A DNA stretch of 64,000 bases from Gadus chalcogrammus (lineage: Eukaryota > Chordata > Actinopteri > Gadiformes > Gadidae): the NCBI RefSeq assembly GCF_026213295.1, contig NC_079423.1, positions 14,770,972 to 14,834,971 of the forward strand, read 5' to 3'. This document shows positions 1-12,185 of the stretch, one piece after another. The notes under the pieces are model-generated. The model saw only the letters and a list, made by a program, of their open reading frames with translations, was not told the origin of the DNA and ran no database searches. Within the stretch, counting starts at the first letter, position 1. Each line of letters begins with the position of its first letter. Position numbers and translations under genes: made by a program.

Positions 1-831
1 ATTGAATATTTTCTGTGACTATCAGCAGGGGTAGGCTGTTTGAGGCTCATGGAAAAGCCCTGAACAGGAGGTATTCGAGAAACAACAGCCTAAGCGGCAG
101 CCACACGAATCTCCGCCAATAACTGTTGTTTTGCCATTTTTCTAAGGACACATAAAGCCTACACAGAGGGGGAGAAAAATACAGCTGAGAGGGCTAAGCC
201 CCCTTAAGACCTGTCCTGGCTCCGGGCCCGGTTCAGTATGGCTCGGGGGGCCTATGGGCAGCGGCCTTCATGTTGTACCTTTAATAGCGTTGCACGAAAA
301 ATATGAAGGGAGTTGTCTTTTTCAGTCTTTCAAGACTAGAACAAAAAAAAAAAACACCTTCCTTCTAGGATGACTTGTTGGCGTTTAGAAAGAGTTCTGC
401 AGAAACCCCACACCCTGCTTCGCAATTGACTTCTCCGGGGTCATAGTAAACTCAACACCCCCCTCGCTCACGCAGAAACCAGGAGAACTAGACCTGCATT
501 GGAGGGGCAGAGCCAAAGGAGTTCACTGAAGCCAGCCAATCAACGCCAGAGAAACCATCGCATCAACCTCAGTGATGCAGCAGATACACTCCAACACGGT
601 GAACGCAGCATCCGGAGAACGGCGGAACAGGACAGCAGAATACAGCTTTAATGAGGGACGACGCTGGTCGGCGGGATGATCGTGGGGGTGGTGGTGGAAG
701 GAGGGTAGATCGGTAGCTGCATACCCAGCCTTGAGTTGACAGCAGGAGTTGTCAGATGGCGTTTTTATGACATCACACAGTCCTGGCGGACTCGCACCGC
801 AGCAACATCTGCTAGTTGCTCTCCGGAGAGC
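1..831. other. Unique DNA, no gene seen
   Basis: Non-repetitive apart from an A-run near 342-354. Short chance frames only. Confidence 0.5.
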
Positions 832-869
832 GCACACACACACACACAGACACACAGACACACAGACAG

Positions 870-901
<32 letters not shown>

Positions 902-902
902 C
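832..902. repeat. Compound microsatellite (CA)n/(CAGA)n/(GA)n
   Basis: CA repeats pass through interrupted cacacaga units into a pure GA run ending at about 902. Confidence 0.9.
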
Positions 903-1565
903 GTGCAACCAGTACCCCTTTTGACTAATAAGGACACACCAGATAACACAGAAACACACTCTGCACCCCTCAACAAGGATGGGACTGGAACAGGCGCGCC
1001 CCACAGGCCAGGCAGATGTCCTGTTGTGGGAATCGGAGGAGCGTAGAGTAACATGGTTGTTCCCCCATCTTTTAATGAGCTTCACTTCTTTGTGTTTTAG
1101 GAGGGCTGTCTGTCTGGCTACCGAACTCAGAGGGGTGGTATCGGATTCCGCTGTTCTATTTTAAGCATGGTTCTTGGCGCGGTTCAAAGCGGGATTTGAT
1201 AGTCAAAGATTTGCGGGAACATGATCTCGATTGGATCCCTATAAAGGGGCTGATACACGACACTCTTGCGCCAAAGCCTAAAGTTCCAGGTGGGTTAACT
1301 TTAAAATTGCACATTTGCATTAGGTTTCCCCCCCGGGTCCAATAGAAATGCTCAGCTCCATGATGACCACTTGGCCGCAGATCCAAGAAGACAGCCGTGC
1401 ATTAATCAGCCATCTTTTTTTTATCAGCGGTGGTTATTAAAAACTATAGAGGCTGCACAGTTCGCAGTGACACCAGCATCGAGAGCAGATGGTCCTCATA
1501 ACTTAATATCTCTTCATTTTATCAATGTTTTAGTGTGTGGTCCTATTGTGGAGAGAACTGATGCA

Positions 1566-1566
<1 letters not shown>

Positions 1567-1629
<63 letters not shown>
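1567..1629. repeat. (CA)n microsatellite, 63 bp
   Basis: Uninterrupted CA run. Confidence 0.95.
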
Positions 1630-1631
<2 letters not shown>

Positions 1632-1928
1632 GCTGTACGACTGGCCCTTGATGCCTATAACCATAAAACATGCACTCTGGAGAACTGTCGATCTAATGAA
1701 ACATTTAGTGGGGTCTTTTGAATACTGAGTGACTCGGATTACACAAGTTGCGTGTGTTATGTCTGGGGCCCCCCTGCTAATTAGAACGCAAACCTCGGTG
1801 CCACTGAGGCCTGGCTCCAACGAGTTAAGCCCAAATTAAAAGTGTTTTTAATACTTTATTAGTGCTTTGTTATGCACAACATATCCCTCAGTCCATCGTG
1901 GCGTATACAGGGAAGTGGGGGGCGGGGG

Positions 1929-2155
1929 CGGCGGCAGTGGCTCAAGAGGTGGAGCAGGTTGGCTGGTAACCGCAAGGTTGCTAGTTCGATCCCCGAGTGT
2001 GGAGGCGTCCTTGAGGAAGGCGCCGACCTCACCCCGGCTGCTCCCGACGAGCTGGCTTCCGCCTTGCCTGGTTGACACCGCCGTCGGTGTACGAGTTTGT
2101 GCATGAATCGGTGAATGTTGGGAAATATTGTAAAGCGCTTTGGATCAAAGCAGTC
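1929..2155 (+). mobile_element. tRNA-derived SINE (family A), near full length
   Basis: The head (1929-1994) has a tRNA-like A box (ggcagtggctcaagagg) and a strong B box (ggttgctagttcgatcccc, 1976-1994), the internal RNA polymerase III promoter. A body follows (gagctggcttccgccttgcc, then ggttgacaccgccgtcggtg) and a teleost-type tail (taaagcgctttggatcaaag). The body motif recurs, 5'-truncated, at 29614-29712, so this is a dispersed family. A second SINE of a different family abuts it at 2167. The exact family name cannot be set from sequence alone. Confidence 0.75.
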
Positions 2156-2166
2156 CATTGACGATG

Positions 2167-2347
2167 TAGGCTGGCGAGCGTGGTCGACACCCAGCTGAAA
2201 GGCTCAGGGTTTGATTCCCAACGTCTGCAGCCTACCTGTGTGAAGAAGATGCCTCCACCCTACTGCTCCTTAATGACCAGTGACTGAATTCACTCTGAGT
2301 CGCATTGCACGAAATGAAAGTGTCCCCAAAATGACTAAATAGTAATG
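2167..2347 (+). mobile_element. tRNA-derived SINE (family B)
   Basis: tRNA-like head with B box gggtttgattcccaacg (2208-2224). The spacer (gatgcctccaccctactgctcc) is the degenerate form of the common teleost SINE stretch with gagcaagatgcc and taaccc. The tail ends in tgactaaatagtaatgg. The same tail occurs at 28.7 kb, and inverted at 34.3 and 16.2 kb. It directly follows the family A SINE, so one may have inserted at the tail of the other. Confidence 0.7.
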
Positions 2348-2539
2348 GTCTGCATCCGAACCCGAAACGACACAGATTAATCTTCGCACGCACGCAGCAC
2401 TTGAGCACCAGAGAAACATTTGTGGAGAATGCGAGCGGAATGGTGAAATGATGCAAGCCGGCTTCTTCACTTTCCTGGGCTTCGAACATATTTATACAGA
2501 CGTCACGTTGTTGAAAACGTAAGTTCAAGAAACGGCAAA

Positions 2540-2541
<2 letters not shown>

Positions 2542-2625
<84 letters not shown>

Positions 2626-2661
2626 GCGTGCGTGCTTGCTTGCTTGCTTGCTTGCTTGCTT
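2542..2661. repeat. Compound (GT)n/(CGTG)n/(TGCT)n microsatellite
   Basis: Pure GT to 2620, a short cgtgtgcgtg stretch, then seven TGCT/CTTG units to 2661: successive point changes spread into a new repeat unit. Confidence 0.95.
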
Positions 2662-2751
2662 TTAAATTGGGCCCATGATCCATCAATGCAAGTGAGTCAT
2701 GAAGGACACAGGTCTGCACTCTCTCTGGCTCCACGGGGTGTGCTCACGACA

Positions 2752-2793
2752 GGGGGTCCGGGGGAGGTGAGGGGGTGGGGGGTGGGGGTGGAG
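2752..2793 (+). other. G-quadruplex-prone G tract
   Basis: At least six runs of four or more G within 42 bp. Confidence 0.5.
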
Positions 2794-2885
2794 GCGCACG
2801 GTGGGAACACAGCAGCCAGGGAACAGCCAAGCAGTAGACCCCCGATAGCAGTGGGCTGGCTTTCTGATGCTCGATGTATCCACGG

Positions 2886-3187
2886 GAGGTAGGGAGAGAG
2901 AGGAAAGGAGAGGGGGAGTAAAGAGAGAAGGGAGGGCGAAAAGAGGAGCTGCGGAGAAGACATGGAGGGAGGGAGAAAGGAGGGAGAGGGAAGGGAGGGA
3001 GGGAGAGGGAGGGAGAAAGGAGGGGAGGGAGTGAGAGGATGAAAGAGAGGGAGAGGGACGACGTGAGGGAGAAAGTAGGGAGAGAAGGAAGGGATTGAGA
3101 GAAGATGAGAGAGAGGGAGAGGGGAGGGAGAGAGGGAGAAAGAGGATGAGAGAGGGAGAGAGGGAGAGAGATGGGAGGGGGAGAGAA
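2886..3187. repeat. Purine-rich GGGA/GAGA minisatellite tract
   Basis: About 300 bp almost free of pyrimidines on the plus strand, made of degenerate gggagggaga units. It gives spurious serine/leucine/proline-rich frames on the minus strand. Such purine mirror tracts can form triplex DNA. Confidence 0.85.
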
Positions 3188-4798
3188 ATCTGATCCTGCC
3201 AAAAGCCAGTGTGGAGGATATGAATGCATGATATGACGAACATCAGCAGATTACCCGTTAACAAAGAACACCATGCGATTCCTCACACTAGTAATCCGCT
3301 GAAATTAGCATTTTCTGTATTGATGGAAATGGGCCTGATGAATGTGTGCTGTAAAACGAATGTAGGGCTGAGAATAGCACCTGTACGCTTTCTGTTCTGG
3401 TGCACAGAGAACTAGTGCTTCGTTGGAGATCCCTGATAGGTTTTCTGATCAGCTGGTGGTATTTATCCTCAAGACCATTATTGGTGGTGCTTCCACTGAT
3501 TGAACTCTGGAACTCAAACATGTCCGACTCAATGTTGTTTAAATTGTTACCCAGGTCAGGAAGAAAAAGTCAGTTCAGGTTGAAAAATACTACTCATAAA
3601 ATAAAAACAGAAACAACAACTTGTTTACTGTCATTAGTTTACTGCACAAGACACAATTTATCTTGAATTTAGTTCTCTCTAAGCACTTGAAAGTCTGTTG
3701 GAATCTCAAAGCACAAGGACAATTTAAGTGTTGCACCTGTCTGTTGACAAGGGTTCATTTCCTGTCTGGTGCGGCGGCCCCGGAGCATGTTTCCGTGCGC
3801 TAACCTCATCAACATGGAAACAAACTGACGAATCTAAAGGCAAAGTGGCGTAAACTCATCCCGTGCTCGTAATGCGATGGGCCATCTGGGAGGCACGCAC
3901 TCCAATCTTTAATTTCACGATACATACTAGCCTCATAATTCTGAGTTTCTAAAGTTCACCAAAAAAAACAGGACATCGAAACTATCAACGACATGCTAAA
4001 CTAGAAGTGTTGCCGCATGTGCATTTTATGAAGAAAATGTGTATTATATGATAGTCAACGTAGCAATCTATAGCATTATATCACTGCTACTGAAATAAGA
4101 CCGTAATAAAACTGAAAGACTGAAATCATGTGTTTTTGGCATTCTCCAACATGCATTTTGTATGTAGGTCAGAATAAAGGTTATGATTCACACCAATCCG
4201 GCACGTGAGCCTAGCGTTAGCACTGCTTGAGCATTGTGTAATTCCAGGCACGTCCAATTCAGAGCGACCCAGTTGCAATAAGTAATAAAAAAGGAAAATG
4301 GAGACCTGTGAATTGAAACCTTGATTAACAAGGCAATAAATGTGAAACGTACGACTCGTAAAATACAACTCATATGCCATGCTTCTGCCATGCTCCCGCG
4401 GTTTTGTGTTAATATAGTGATAGTCAAGCAAGCTTGACAGCAGCTAGCTTGCTATGCCGTCTATCTACAGACTACACTAATTGTTGGTTCTCCTTCCACA
4501 CTGTGTCCTGAAACATCCTTTCCTCCCATAAATGATCTTATCCCATCCAAGGTCAGGTAGTCCTTCTCGCTTTTAACGAGCAGTGACTTTCATTATTGGT
4601 CGTCTTTGCTTTTCCTTTCATTTCACCGGGCTTTTCAACATGAAAGTGGGATTCCTGCGTGCTCCCATGTCCTGAGTCAAAGAATGTTTTGATTCTGATG
4701 TGCCCTGTTGCGCTCTTTCTCCAATCAAACCAGTAGGAGGCTACTTGAGAGCCTAGCGCTGATCTCTGAGTGTTCATTGATCAACAAATCTGATGGAA
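3188..4798. other. Unique DNA, no gene seen
   Basis: AT-leaning, stops in all frames; longest frame about 100 codons with no recognisable product. Confidence 0.5.
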
Positions 4799-4873
4799 CA
4801 CGCACGCATGCAAACACGGACGCATGCACACACAAAGACACACACACACACACACACACAGACTCACTCACAC
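4799..4873. repeat. CA-rich interrupted microsatellite
   Basis: cacgcacgcatgcaaacac-type units, then a clean (CA)11-12 run. Confidence 0.85.
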
Positions 4874-6432
4874 AAGATGCAACTCGAGCATATTCATTCA
4901 TAATAAACACATCGTTCCCTCAAACATAAAAAAAAACCCAGAAGTAGTTCAATAGAAATCTACGACTGTTAACAGGTTTGTACCTTTCCAAGTGCCTTCA
5001 CCATTATTGGAGTATATGTTTGGAGTCACAAAATAGTCCCTTTTGTTTACTCCTAAAGGATGAGTTGTGTAATGTGTACACAATATTTATATTAAATATC
5101 TTCAATCACTTTCATTCTCCAAGTGGTCCCAAAGCCACGCAGACAAATCGTCTGCCTCCTCCCCCACCTCCCAGAATTTGGATTATTGTTGACGACAAAA
5201 AAGAAAAAATCTCCTTCTGCTCTATTCTCCCTCTTGGGTCCAGCATGTGTGGTGTGGACGAACCCTTAAATAACAGCTGAAGAAGGTCCTGCAGAATATA
5301 GCAGTGAGTTACTTGGAGTTTGTGCAGCTCAATTGTTTAAAGCTGTGTTTTTGTTGAACTGCAGTCTTACTCATCAGGTAAAGGTCTATTTAATCGTGTA
5401 ATCCAGATTCCTCGGACACCAGACTTCCGAGTTGCAAGTGGGGAAATCTCCCAGCTTGTTGGCTGCATTTCACGGAACCACGCCCCCTTTTGGAATTCTG
5501 AGAGTATACCATGGACATATTATAAAGGAGTATACCGAGTTCAGTGATGACGCTCTCAACAAAAATGGCTGCGCCTGTAAAGAGATTTATTTTCTTTGCA
5601 TTTATACCATGTTGGTCATTATAATTTCGATTTTAAATGCTCTTACCGACTTGATTACATTGCTACTTTATTCCGGTCACCAATTTATGCATTGCACGGT
5701 CTTGCTGTGAGTGCAATACAATGTAAAGTTGTGTTGTTCGTTTTCGAGCTGGATTGCTAAAGAGGCTAATGTAGCTAACAATAAACAACGGCTAGCCAAT
5801 GACATTACACAATCACAAAGACGAACCGGAACGCTATAAGTGCTTGAGACAGGAAAAAGGACACATGTGCAACTTGGAAGGCAGGCGTCTGGATTACACC
5901 ATCAGTCTAACTAGGAGAGGCAGTTGAATGAATAAAGGGAACTGCCGATACATGTGAGGATTTGCCGGGAAAGTAGTGTCTGTTATCACTAGATTAATTA
6001 TTTATTAATTTGTTATTTGTAAGTGAAATTGTAAGGGCCTTCTTCCATCAGAAGAAGGCCCCGTTTTACAGGAACTGAACTATAAGTTTGACTATTTATT
6101 GTTTGTGAGGGTCTCCTGAGATGGATAATACCTAAAAATAAAAAGACATTTATTCTTCTTAGCCGTTACAAGCTGTTTAATCACACTCACCTTTTTACTT
6201 ATCACCAGTATTTAACAAAATACGATGCCATCAGAAGAGGTATAGGTGTTAGCGTCTTTAGATCCAATAAAACTATTGTTAATTTAACGTGTTAGATGTC
6301 TTTAAAGGTTAGGTGGTCAATTAGGACGTTTTAATTGTGCTCGGCTGAACAATGACAACCATTTGTTGGTTTATCCTCTTTAATTGTCATCCAGTATATG
6401 AATCAGTTTACCTCAGGGTATGAAACTAAAAC
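4874..6432. other. Unique DNA, no gene seen
   Basis: AT-leaning with no repeat or motif I can name. Frames at 4978-5280 and 5432-5710 look like chance. Confidence 0.5.
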
Positions 6433-6496
6433 ACATTTTATTGTGACTTTATGGTCGTCAAAGTCATTTGACGACCATAAAGTCACAATAAAATGT
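6433..6496. repeat. Perfect inverted repeat, 30-bp arms, 4-nt loop
   Basis: Arms 6433-6462 and 6467-6496 are exact reverse complements around a gtca loop. Each arm carries an AATAAA on one strand (6487-6492 on plus, 6437-6442 on minus). No coding frame spans it. It could be a tiny fold-back element or a hairpin RNA source; no target duplication is evident. Confidence 0.9.
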
Positions 6497-7189
6497 CATT
6501 ATTTTTCTTAAACAATCTCCCCTTTATTTAGAGAAAACAGCTAAGACCTCAAATTCATGCTACAACCGTAACATAAACGTTGTGCAATTCAACAAGCGTC
6601 CGTCTTCACTGTTGGCTCCTTGTTCAACCACTGCCAATGCATTTGGAGTCCTTGTTTGGTTAGATGGAGTAGTTCATGACTCTTGCGTTCATTTAACTCT
6701 GGAATCCACATTAGGGCTGTCACATCAGAGCCTGATATATGTCTTTGATGCCTGCAGAGCTTGGCAGAACCTAAGTACGTCTGTTTTGACTGAAAGTCAA
6801 TGGGAATGCGCTCCAGTTTATGCGAACAGCCAAGAATAAGAAAGTCAGTGTGTATTTAAGTTAACATAAATAGTGGTCTTTATGAAGCCTATGATCTAAC
6901 TGTGTGACAGATTTGGGGGTAACTTAGACTCACTTATTGCAAATCTCAAAAGACGCATGTAAAAACATGCCTCTCTCTTTCCCTCTCTGATTAAACCTTA
7001 ACCCGAGAGAGACGGAATTTATGTTTTTTGTTTTAGTTATTGTTACATATAACTCCATCAGTCTTGTACAAAACTCATGTTTACTTACTTCTCCCTCAAG
7101 AGAGTGGAGAAAAAAAAAAATCCATGATTAAATTCTAATTTGACTCGGCCATAATTTAGCCGCGCTTGTTATGATGTCAATCAATTCAA

Positions 7190-7272
7190 CTTGACATCAC
7201 GGCTAGGGGCAGAGGGGAGGTAGGAGGGGTGGGTGTGGTGGGGAGAGGAGTTTAGGAGGGGGGGGGGGGGGG
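7190..7272 (+). other. G-rich tract ending in a 15-G run
   Basis: Several ggggagg-type runs, then 15 consecutive G at 7258-7272. Quadruplex-prone. Confidence 0.6.
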
Positions 7273-7871
7273 CAGGCAGAGAAGGGATTAAAGTCAGTCA
7301 GAGGACCTCCACAGTCACCATGGCAAATTGGTTTTATCCGGTTTTATCGAGCCCCTTGTAAATGTCCCCCAGAGAGAGCGGGAGTCGGGCTGTGAGGGGT
7401 AGGACAAGGCGGCAGGCATCAGAGCGAAGGCTGCTCTCTCAAGTTCAGGAAGGGATTGCTTTGTGTTTGGAGTTGTTTCTCTCTGGGTTGAAATATGTGT
7501 TTATATTATTGGGGAGTTTAGCAGTTTGGGCACTGGACTACAACAGAAAAGCTGTGATGAATCGGGGACTGAATATGATGTGTTTGTTATGCATGCCTTT
7601 AGAGGAGATGTAGTATATGTGTTTGCGAGAGACATGTATTACACTGTGCTCTGCGCTAAACAATAACATATATCATCATTTAGCAATCATTGCATAGTGA
7701 ACATTAGATGGTGTTGCTGTGTGTTTGGTATTTCATCATTGGGTTGTTAACTGTATTGTAAAAATGTATTGTAATGATAATATAATATTAGAACCAAATT
7801 ATATAAATCTGGTCTTGCATCGTTGCAGACGTATCCACCATAGTATATTTCAAATTAGCTAAGTGTTACCG

Positions 7872-7895
7872 CCATGGCTGAATTAAGCCATGGCC
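7872..7895. repeat. Short inverted repeat, 9-bp arms
   Basis: gccatggct and agccatggc pair around gaatta. Confidence 0.6.
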
Positions 7896-8145
7896 AATCC
7901 TTAACTCTCTCTTGCTTCCTTTGTTGTGACCGCCAACAATGTGAAAGTTTCCCTCTAAGAATCATACACCCATTGTCTCATTGAAGACACTTCAATGGCT
8001 GCCTCCATCTTCCCATGGTCATGCTCCATTTAATGAAACACTTTTGCTTTCAAGAGGTATCCTTAAAGAAAGATGTATCATAACTGACTGTGATGTGTGT
8101 TGATGGTTGTCTACCATTGTGTGGTGTTGTTGATCCCGCTGAGGG

Positions 8146-8147
<2 letters not shown>

Positions 8148-8197
<50 letters not shown>
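8148..8197. repeat. (GT)n microsatellite, 50 bp
   Basis: Uninterrupted. Confidence 0.95.
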
Positions 8198-8198
<1 letters not shown>

Positions 8199-8206
8199 GT
8201 TCAGCA

Positions 8207-8390
8207 GCAAACATGTCCGCCCCGTCCGATGTTATTGAGGGCTGGCGCCGCGGCGACGGAGATTTCGTCTTGTTGATGCGGTTACGCCTAATGTCTGGGA
8301 GGCCTGGCCGCGCCTGTGCATGCCTTGTTGGGCCGGTCGCTAGTTAGCGCATATGCTAGGCGTACGGCTACCGTAGCGTTGTATTAACTG
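8207..8390. promoter_or_regulatory. CpG-dense segment between two GT arrays
   Basis: About 18 CpG in 180 bp (gcgccgcggcgacgg and others). A short frame starting ATGTCCGCCCCG at 8212 continues 44 codons but has no recognisable product. Confidence 0.35.
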
Positions 8391-8417
8391 CTTTTTATAT
8401 TTCAGTTTAACTACCAG

Positions 8418-8541
<124 letters not shown>

Positions 8542-9147
8542 AGACAGGCTGGCTCTACTTTGAAGCTTATACTGATGAAACTCTTCTGATTTGGTGTATA
8601 AGTATGAACATGTGCATGCATAACTTTGTGTGATTTATTGTTAACTATGTGTGTTTTCTGCATGCATGTATGCACATTATGCATGCTCTGTTTGTGTGTG
8701 TGTTCAACAGGGCATTGATATGTACAGTTGTGCGTGCCGCATATGCCTCTGCAGTGGTGTGTTTGTACGTCGGTGTATCACTGGGCTGCGTCCTATTTAT
8801 CTGTGTGTGTGTATTGTGTGTTTGTGTGTATCTCTTTATAGTTCCCCTGGCAGCGACTCAGTGATACCGGAGTGATGCAGTCAGCAGGATAAATCACTTT
8901 ACTGAAGTGTGGTTGTGTGTGTGCGTGCCTTTCGGCGTGTGTGCGTGCGTGCGTGCGTGCACACTCTCTGGATAAAGCAGCATTGAATGGGATTTCGAGG
9001 AGGGAGGGGCAAGAGAGGCGTTTTTTAAGTTATATGAAAGCGCGTTGCAGGAAGCCGGGCTCAAGAGAGGAAAGAAAGTGACATAAACCCTTAAGCACTT
9101 TAACATGTAGCTGCTTTCATGTACTGGATTCCATGCTCTCTCTTTGG

Positions 9148-9361
<214 letters not shown>

Positions 9362-9939
9362 TTTGCAAAGAAATGTATTCCGGGTGGCTCTTAAAATCTC
9401 TGTTGATATTGAATCCATTCATTCAAAACATAAGAACACAGTTGTGGAAAGCACGCTCAATGCACGACCGCTCAACCGGTGTGTGTCTGTACTCTCTCTG
9501 TCTGCCTTTCTGTCAGCTCTTGTTTTATTCTAAACGGGCCGACTGCCATGTCTTGCACGCATACACTTACATCTACAAAATAACCTATGTTGATGAGATG
9601 CTGACATGATGCAATCCACGCACAGTGTGGCTATAGTAGTTGGGTGTATATATATTTTTTGTACTATTATACTGTGTTATTATGTATTAATGAGCTATTC
9701 CAGATATGAAAGCAACATTACATGGGTTGAATATATGGGACTTTATAGGAAACCTCCCTGCTTTCTATGAAGAATGAATTTCCTGATCATAAATAACTAC
9801 TATAAAACTTTATATCATCCTTTTGAAAAGTATATAATTATGTATTCTTGACTTTGATATATTGAGTTTTTCCGAGTCATAATCAGTGATGAAACAAGGG
9901 GAAGTCATAAAGAGCTTTCCCCTCAAGACCCTAAGGTAA

Positions 9940-10022
9940 AAAGGTACCAAGTTTGATCCCAACACCCGCAACCAACCGAACTCCTCTGAGCAAGACCCCC
10001 TAACCTTTTATGCGCTGCGAAA
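9940..10022 (+). mobile_element. SINE fragment
   Basis: Contains a B-box-like tttgatcccaacacc and the teleost SINE spacer ctctgagcaagaccccctaa followed by tgcgctgcg. Head and tail are eroded. Confidence 0.5.
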
Positions 10023-10238
10023 ATACAAATGTATTGTTAATCCCCTTTACTTGATTGCTTATAATATGAGCGTGTAGTAAATGGTTAACAGTCCTTTTCT
10101 GTCCATCTGGAAGGCGATGATGAGTCAGACAGGTGGTGCCTCCCCTTCCTCATCTATCACCCCTTACCCTCCGAAGTCTGATAAATCACGTTATCGTATT
10201 GGAACCGGCCCATTCATCACCGTGCTCATGGCAGCGAA

Positions 10239-10261
10239 ACACACACACACACACACACACA
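10239..10261. repeat. (AC)n microsatellite, short
   Basis: About 11 units. Confidence 0.9.
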
Positions 10262-10959
10262 GGTTATCCGAGAATTAGACATTGATGGAAACGTGTAGCT
10301 TTCCTTGTATAAACACTTATCAAGACGCTATGTATATTCATTCAATTTTTAACTATGCTAATGGTCAATTGTGTACACCATATACCCATACAAAGATATG
10401 AGACGTATTTGAACTGCTGATTCAAAAGGTACGTACTCTTACATTTACCCTCTCGACTTCTTACGGTTGCTTGCCACACCACACGCTTGTAATATCGGCT
10501 TTTGAATCCCTGTTCGAAGCGCGACATCGACTTCACTAATACCGGTAAACTGACGTGGCTTGATGTGCCATAATGAGCCTCTATTGCAGTACTTTTGCAC
10601 CTGGGTAAATGGTAATGGTAGTATTTGTGTAGCCGACTGCCCTCAAGCCATTGAAGCTTTGAGGAAGGACTCGTAATGGCTGAGATCATTAATCAATACT
10701 TGCGAAAAAAAACCCGGCCCCCTCATCTGCCCTGATTGGCGGGTCGCATTGATTGGCGGTCCTCTGCGTCGATGGGTGCACCTGATAGGTTGAAGGAGTG
10801 CTGTGGTCAGGACCCCGACGGGCAGAGAGGTCGGGGAAAGGGCAGGGGCGGGGATGGTTGGTCCAGGTGTGAAGGGAGAGTCGAGTGTGGAGAGTTTGAA
10901 TAGGAGGCTGACCTGTATCCTGTCTTTATGCTCTGATGTATGGGGTACTCTACTTTGAG

Positions 10960-11170
10960 AGCGAGGGAGAGGGAGGGAGAGAGAGGCCGAGAAAAATAGA
11001 GAGAGAGAGAGAGTGTGAGTGAGGCCGAGAAAAATAGAGAGTGTGAGTGAGGCCGAGAAAAATATATATAGAGAGAGAGAGAGAGTGGGAGTCAGGCCGA
11101 GAAAAATAGAGAGAGAGAGAGAGGGAGAGAGAAAGTGAGCGAGAGAGGCCAAGAAAAATAGAGATGGGAG
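10960..11170. repeat. GA-rich minisatellite with five copies of a 15-bp core
   Basis: The core aggccgagaaaaata starts at 10984, 11022, 11050, 11094 and 11146 (the last with one change), separated by GA-rich spacers of different lengths. Confidence 0.85.
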
Positions 11171-11391
11171 ACATGTAGAGAGAGCAATTGAAAGCTGGTT
11201 TACGAGGCAATTTCCCAACAATTGGAGTTAGTCATCCATCTCTAATGCCTGGGCCCTGATCTACAGTCACACAGGGGTATTGATGAAATCCAATCTCTTC
11301 CTCCGATGTGAGTCTCACTTCCCTCAAGTTAAATATCCGCCTTTGTTTTGGAACCTCACTCTGCGCGGCCATGCCTCAGCAACCCACGACA

Positions 11392-11456
11392 ACCGATCTA
11401 ATCTGGATACCGAGCTAGCTAGGTAGCACACAGCTCGGTATCCGGATTAGATCGGT
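11392..11456. repeat. Inverted repeat, 25-bp arms
   Basis: Arms 11392-11416 and 11432-11456 pair with one mismatch around a 15-nt spacer. Core of the arm: atctggataccgagct. Confidence 0.85.
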
Positions 11457-11473
11457 AGGTATGCTAGTTATGC

Positions 11474-11640
11474 TACCTACCTAGCTTGGTTAGCATTCCA
11501 AGCTCATGCCGTTTGGTTCCGGGTTCCCTCGGAAACAACTGAACCCAACGGCATTAGCTTGGGATGCTAACCGAGCAAGGTAGCACACCTAGCTCGGTTA
11601 GCATTCCAAGCTAATGCCGTTGGGTTCGGTTGTTTTCCGA
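11474..11640. repeat. Three-armed inverted repeat cluster
   Basis: Arm 1 (about 11478-11519) and arm 3 (about 11588-11640) are direct repeats of ggttagcattccaagct followed by atgccgtt. Arm 2 (about 11530-11582) is their inverse. Arms 1 and 2 pair over more than 32 bp with three mismatches in the core; arms 2 and 3 pair over about 50 bp. Arm 2 can therefore pair with either neighbour. It follows the 25-bp-arm hairpin within 20 bp. Confidence 0.8.
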
Positions 11641-11893
11641 AGCGAGCGATCCGACCCGAAGGCCCGTGATCCTTAGCCGCCGCACCGCTTGGACTGTTCC
11701 CCCTCCCGGGAGCCTCGGTGCTCTCTCCTGTGTGCTGCGCCTCCCTGATGTTGAGTGGAGAGAAACAGAGCGGCTGGCCGGGGATCGATAGCCACTCCGC
11801 TGGCCTCCGTGAGTGATGGGTCCGCTGATCACAACAGCAATGAGATTACGGAACGCAGACCAACGCTCCTGTCCTCCCGTTCCCTCCCTGTGG

Positions 11894-11963
11894 TCTCTCT
11901 CTCTCTGTCTCTCTGTCTCTCTGTCTGTCTCTCTCTCTGTCTCTCTCTGTCTCTCTCTCTGTC

Positions 11964-12008
<45 letters not shown>

Positions 12009-12185
12009 GTCTCTGTCTCTGTCTGTCTCTCTCTCTCTGTCTCATTTTCTCTCTGTCATTCTTTCTCTGTCTGTCTGTCTGTCTCTGTGTGTGTGTCTGT
12101 GTGTTCTGTCCTCGCTTCCTCCTTATCTCTGCTTGTTTCTGTGTGTGTGTGTGTGTGTGTCCTGTCTGTCTGTCTGCCTGTCCTG
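11894..12185. repeat. (CTCTGT)n/(CT)n/(GT)n pyrimidine tract
   Basis: Nearly 300 bp of ctctgt variants with short pure CT and GT runs (12140-12159). It produces long but meaningless serine/leucine frames. Confidence 0.9.

Larger units (their letters stand above)
6497..8147. other. Mostly unique DNA
   Basis: Holds only the G-rich tract and a 9-bp-arm inverted repeat listed separately. Confidence 0.5.

Noticed and set aside
1976..1994. Functional tRNA gene
   Set aside because: The A and B boxes belong to a SINE; the acceptor stem does not pair and a SINE body and tail follow.
2683..3264. 193-codon serine/leucine/proline frame on the minus strand
   Set aside because: It is the complement of the purine minisatellite at 2886-3187.
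8212..8347. Possible first exon starting ATGTCCGCCCCG in CpG-rich DNA
   Set aside because: Only 44 codons, no recognised product and no convincing splice donor.
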